From contig NZ_VTWT01000013.1 of assembly GCF_008727925.1 (NCBI RefSeq), positions 99,959 to 163,958 on the forward strand: 64,000 nucleotides of DNA. Direction: 5' to 3'. A program made the position numbers and the translations under genes. Origin of the DNA: Adhaeribacter soli. Its GTDB lineage: Bacteria; Bacteroidota; Bacteroidia; Cytophagales; Hymenobacteraceae. The first letter of the stretch is position 1. Each line of letters begins with the position of its first letter. Positions 61,654 through 64,000 of this stretch are shown one piece after another. The notes under the pieces were generated by a model that made no database searches, was not told where the DNA came from, and saw nothing but the letters and a program-made list of their open reading frames with translations.

Positions 61654-61661
61654 CAAAGGTA
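61654..61661 (-). promoter_or_regulatory. -7 element of rpsO-pnp
   Basis: Minus-strand TACCTTTG, 39 bases upstream of the rpsO start; no clear -33 TTG. Confidence 0.5.
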
Positions 61662-61771
61662 AAGAAAAAATACGCTTGTTAAAATATTTTTCTAATATTC
61701 TGAAACTTTAATTTTCAGAGCCGGTTCAACCTTCGTTTTTACCAGCGAAACGGTGAAGTTTGATCAGGCTT

Positions 61772-63181
61772 TTAAAGCTTATTCCGTTTCAGTTTATTCA
61801 GGAACCTTCTGTACATATCAACCTCCAGCAAGGCCGAATCGTTCCGGGCCTGGTAGAGGAAAAACAAACCGATCGGCAGCAGTACCAGGTTGGCCATCCA
61901 CATGCCTTCCCAAACCGGCAGCAAGCCTTCCCGCCCCCATTTCTCGCCCAGAATACTCATTACATAAAAGGTAATGAAGAACAGAATGGAAATAAGTACC
62001 GGCACGCCTAAACCGCCTTTCTTAATAATGGCTCCCAGGGGCGCCCCGATCAGGAACATAACCAGGCAGGCCGCCGATTGGGTATATTTCCGGTAGATCT
62101 CGATTTCAAAGTTGTTGGAATCGCGGGCGGTGTTCTGCAAACGCTCCACGTAGCTCTGGGTAAAACTCCGCAGGTTCCGGGCTTTATTCGTAGCAATCTG
62201 AATGGTGTTCACGGTTATAGGAGGAACCGCCTTTTTTACTTCCATTTTCGCCGTATCAATTTTACCCGATAAAGATACCTTGTTGCGGAAGTAGGAATAA
62301 TAGGGAGCCACGTTATTCGAAACCAGTTTCTCTTCCCGGACAACCTGCCGCCGCAGCGAATCTGTTACGTAATGCAGCTGGCTGATATTCTTCATCATTT
62401 TGTTTTCGGCAAACAACTCTTCGCGCGTGCGGTCCAGGTTAAAAGACGACAGGTTGAACATGATGCGGTTCTCCTTGAAACGCTGCCGCAAAAAAGGCGT
62501 GGCGTCGTCGCGGACGTTTTCTACTGCTTCTTCCACGAATGTTTTGCCATTGAACAACTCGATGGAAAGATACTGATCGTTGTGAACGGTGGACATTTTT
62601 CCGGAGTCAGCCAGGATTACCGCAGTATTACCCCTCCCCTTCGAATGGTCATAGATTATCACACCGGCAATGGTCTGCCCGTCGGGGTATTTTTTATTGA
62701 TCTTGATGCTGTAACCCGGAATTCCGTTGTAAAAGGAACCTTCCCGCAGATCGAGCGAAGGTTTTTTCTGCCGGATATCCCAAAGCAAGCTATAGGCTTT
62801 CAGGTTGGCTTTCGGAACGATATTGTTGTTGAAGAAAAAAGCGAAGATCGAAACGAAAATCGTAAAAACGAAGATCGGCAGCAACGTACGGATCAGGGAA
62901 ATACCGGACGTTTTAATGGCGGTAAGCTCCATGTGCTCGCCCAGGTTCCCGAAGGTCATCAGCGAGGACAGCAACACGGCTAATGGCAAGGCCACCGGCA
63001 GCATGTTCATGCTGAAGTACATGAGCAGTTCCACAATAACAGCCATGCCCAGGTCTTTGCCTACCAAATCGTCGAGATACTTCAGCATATACTGGGTAAG
63101 CAGAATAAATTCTACTACGGCCAGCGTCAGGAAGAAGGGCCCGAAAAAGGATTTTAATATAAGTTTATCTAGTTTCTTCAT
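61772..63181 (-). CDS. LptF/LptG-family permease (YjgP/YjgQ)
   Basis: Inner-membrane part of the LPS-export ABC transporter. 469 residues: three N-terminal TM helices (about 12-30, 50-75, 97-120), a periplasmic beta-jellyroll (about 130-345), and three C-terminal helices (about 370-390, 400-420, 430-452). N-terminus LDKLILKSFFGPFFLTLAVVEFILL and SLMTFGNLGEHMELTAIKTSGISLIR (coupling helix) are family marks; FLIGAPLGAIIKKGGLGVPVL in the C-terminal part. Which of LptF or LptG it is cannot be told. A TAATTTTG box lies 42 bp upstream. Confidence 0.92.
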   Translation of the reverse strand: MKKLDKLILKSFFGPFFLTLAVVEFILLTQYMLKYLDDLVGKDLGMAVIVELLMYFSMNMLPVALPLAVLLSSLMTFGNLGEHMELTAIKTSGISLIRTLLPIFVFTIFVSIFAFFFNNNIVPKANLKAYSLLWDIRQKKPSLDLREGSFYNGIPGYSIKINKKYPDGQTIAGVIIYDHSKGRGNTAVILADSGKMSTVHNDQYLSIELFNGKTFVEEAVENVRDDATPFLRQRFKENRIMFNLSSFNLDRTREELFAENKMMKNISQLHYVTDSLRRQVVREEKLVSNNVAPYYSYFRNKVSLSGKIDTAKMEVKKAVPPITVNTIQIATNKARNLRSFTQSYVERLQNTARDSNNFEIEIYRKYTQSAACLVMFLIGAPLGAIIKKGGLGVPVLISILFFITFYVMSILGEKWGREGLLPVWEGMWMANLVLLPIGLFFLYQARNDSALLEVDMYRRFLNKLKRNKL

Positions 63182-63222
63182 GCAAAAGAGGGCCTCCGCA
63201 AAAACGCCGCAGGGCCGGGGTG

Positions 63223-63230
63223 CAAAATTA
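63223..63230 (-). promoter_or_regulatory. -7 element of the LptF/G gene
   Basis: Minus-strand TAATTTTG, exact TAnnTTTG match; no -33 TTG seen. Confidence 0.35.
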
Positions 63231-63254
63231 GTAGGGTTTCGGGTTAAAAAAGTA

Positions 63255-63665
63255 TTACCCGCCTACTATTTCGCGCAGGCTCTGAATTAAATTACTCCAA
63301 AGCTCTTCCATTTCTTCTTCGTCCTGGTCGGCAGAGTAATCGGTGATACGCAGAAACTGTTCGCCGGTAAGTTCGCTGGTTTCGATCGTGAAATCGATGT
63401 AGTCGGCATCCGGTACATGGTTCTTGTCGTCGTCGAGAAAAATGAAGCGAACCGAACGGTTGGTGCGGTGGTTGCTCATTTCGGCAAAGTGGTCGGTTTT
63501 ATCCCAGATAAAGTTGAACGTATTATCCGGCTCCACCGTGGCTTTTTCGGAAAACCAGCGGCCAAGGCCCGCCGGCGTGCTCAGATATGGGTACAGGATC
63601 TTAGGCGAAGCATTGATGGCATATTCCCGGGTGAATTTCACTTTGGAAGAGGTAGTTCTGGACAT
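63255..63665 (-). CDS. START-like (SRPBCC) domain protein
   Basis: 136 residues of the Bet v1/SRPBCC fold: YAINASPKILYPYLSTPAGLGRWFSEKATV and a C-terminal helix (EEEMEELWSNLIQSLREIVGG), matching AHSA1-like single-domain proteins widespread in Bacteroidota. Could bind a hydrophobic ligand or act with Hsp90-type chaperones; function unknown. It lies 73 bp upstream of the LptF/G gene on the same strand. Confidence 0.85.
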   Translation of the reverse strand: MSRTTSSKVKFTREYAINASPKILYPYLSTPAGLGRWFSEKATVEPDNTFNFIWDKTDHFAEMSNHRTNRSVRFIFLDDDKNHVPDADYIDFTIETSELTGEQFLRITDYSADQDEEEMEELWSNLIQSLREIVGG

Positions 63666-63740
63666 GGCGGTGTTCTGATAACGAGGTGTACAGCATTATA
63701 ACGAAGCCCAATAAAGGAAATTATTTTCTTTAAAAAAAAC

Positions 63741-63772
63741 TTGCATCATCGAATTATTATTTGCTACCTTTG
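63741..63772 (+). promoter_or_regulatory. tRNA-Met promoter
   Basis: TTG at 63741-63743, 21-bp spacer, TACCTTTG at 63765-63772, both consensus. The tRNA 5' end is 13 bases downstream. Confidence 0.7.
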
Positions 63773-63784
63773 CATCATCAAAAC

Positions 63785-63858
63785 GGCGGGGTAGCTCAGT
63801 TGGTTAGAGCACAGGATTCATAACCCTGAGGTCGGCAGTTCGACCCTGCTCCCCGCTA
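63785..63858 (+). tRNA. tRNA-Met (CAT)
   Basis: 74 nt cloverleaf: acceptor GGCGGGG with CCCCGCT (G1-U72 wobble), D-arm AGCTCAGTTGGTTAGAGC, anticodon loop TTCATAA (anticodon CAT), T-arm GGCAG TTCGACC CTGCT, discriminator A. CCA is not encoded. The last pair of the anticodon stem is A31-C39, a mismatch. Elongator Met is likelier than initiator (a G1-U72 wobble and no GGG/CCC triple in the anticodon stem); tRNA-Ile2 (CAT) cannot be excluded by eye. Confidence 0.92.
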
Positions 63859-63873
63859 CTGATTATATTGCGA

Positions 63874-63909
63874 AAAGCCTGTAAACTAACCACTTACAGG
63901 CTTTTTTGT
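63874..63909 (+). terminator. tRNA-Met terminator
   Basis: AAAAGCCTGTAA, loop, TTACAGGC, then TTTTTTG. The last 90 bases of the window (63910-64000) show no feature. Confidence 0.8.
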
Positions 63910-64000
63910 TTATATCAGTAAAATAATATTAACACCTCCAGTTTTCGGATCAAGCTGAATTGTTGAGGGGGCATTTTTCCTAAGCATATAAATTAGCAAG

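Overview
The window is one contiguous piece of chromosome from a member of the Bacteroidota, most likely Cytophagales and close to Hymenobacteraceae (the family is an inference). Supporting signs are TAnnTTTG -7 promoter elements, a short primary sigma factor of 287 residues without region 1.1, a subtilase with a type IX secretion (T9SS) sorting domain, several TonB-dependent receptors, a serine-palmitoyltransferase-like enzyme for sphingolipids, bacillithiol deacetylase BshB1, and many short palindromic intergenic repeats. Coding density is high. There are no rRNA genes, no CRISPR array, no phage and no transposase gene. One tRNA gene lies near the right edge.

Layout. 1-2708: alaS (C-terminus off the left edge), carrying an AT-rich in-frame insertion. 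3.1-6.2 kb: a MerR regulator, a RelE/ParE-type toxin-antitoxin pair, dprA and a class IV aminotransferase. 6.3-15.7 kb: thyA, a small secreted Lys-rich protein, an RND/MMPL transporter, a coiled-coil membrane protein plus a DUF2007/zinc-ribbon protein, an Upf1-like helicase, SlyD and a polytopic membrane protein. 15.7-21.4 kb: a minus-strand cluster of C39-like peptidase, RimK-like ATP-grasp ligase, GCS2-type glutamate-cysteine ligase and N-formylglutamate amidohydrolase-like protein, followed by a class II glutamine amidotransferase. This is the best candidate for a little-described peptide-making or peptide-tagging system. 22-23.6 kb: a YiiX-like hydrolase and a DUF2911 protein. 23.9-30.6 kb: an apparent minus-strand operon mnmA - lipoprotein - T9SS subtilase - rpe - TonB-dependent receptor. 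31-36.7 kb: a CDF metal exporter, a TrpF-like protein lacking the catalytic Cys, an SBF-type transporter, and folC-trmB.

37.1-47.6 kb: a seven-gene minus-strand operon with a TonB-dependent receptor, a giant TPR protein, an outer-membrane barrel, an HU-CCDC81/SPOR membrane protein, ExbB, ExbD and a TonB-like protein. It looks like an energised envelope machine with its own motor. 47.8-63.7 kb is mostly housekeeping: holA, an AT-rich membrane protein, tyrS, a histone H1-like protein, the SPT-like enzyme, accC, bshB1, an M23/LysM peptidase, trxB, the primary sigma factor, rpsO-pnp, an LptF/G permease and a START-like protein, then tRNA-Met.

The spaces between genes are unusually rich in inverted repeats of several unrelated families. 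Some are single perfect palindromes, some are 130-165 bp elements with terminal inverted repeats, and one is a composite of about 530 bp. They avoid coding sequence and look like non-autonomous (MITE/REP-like) elements, although their mobility is only inferred.
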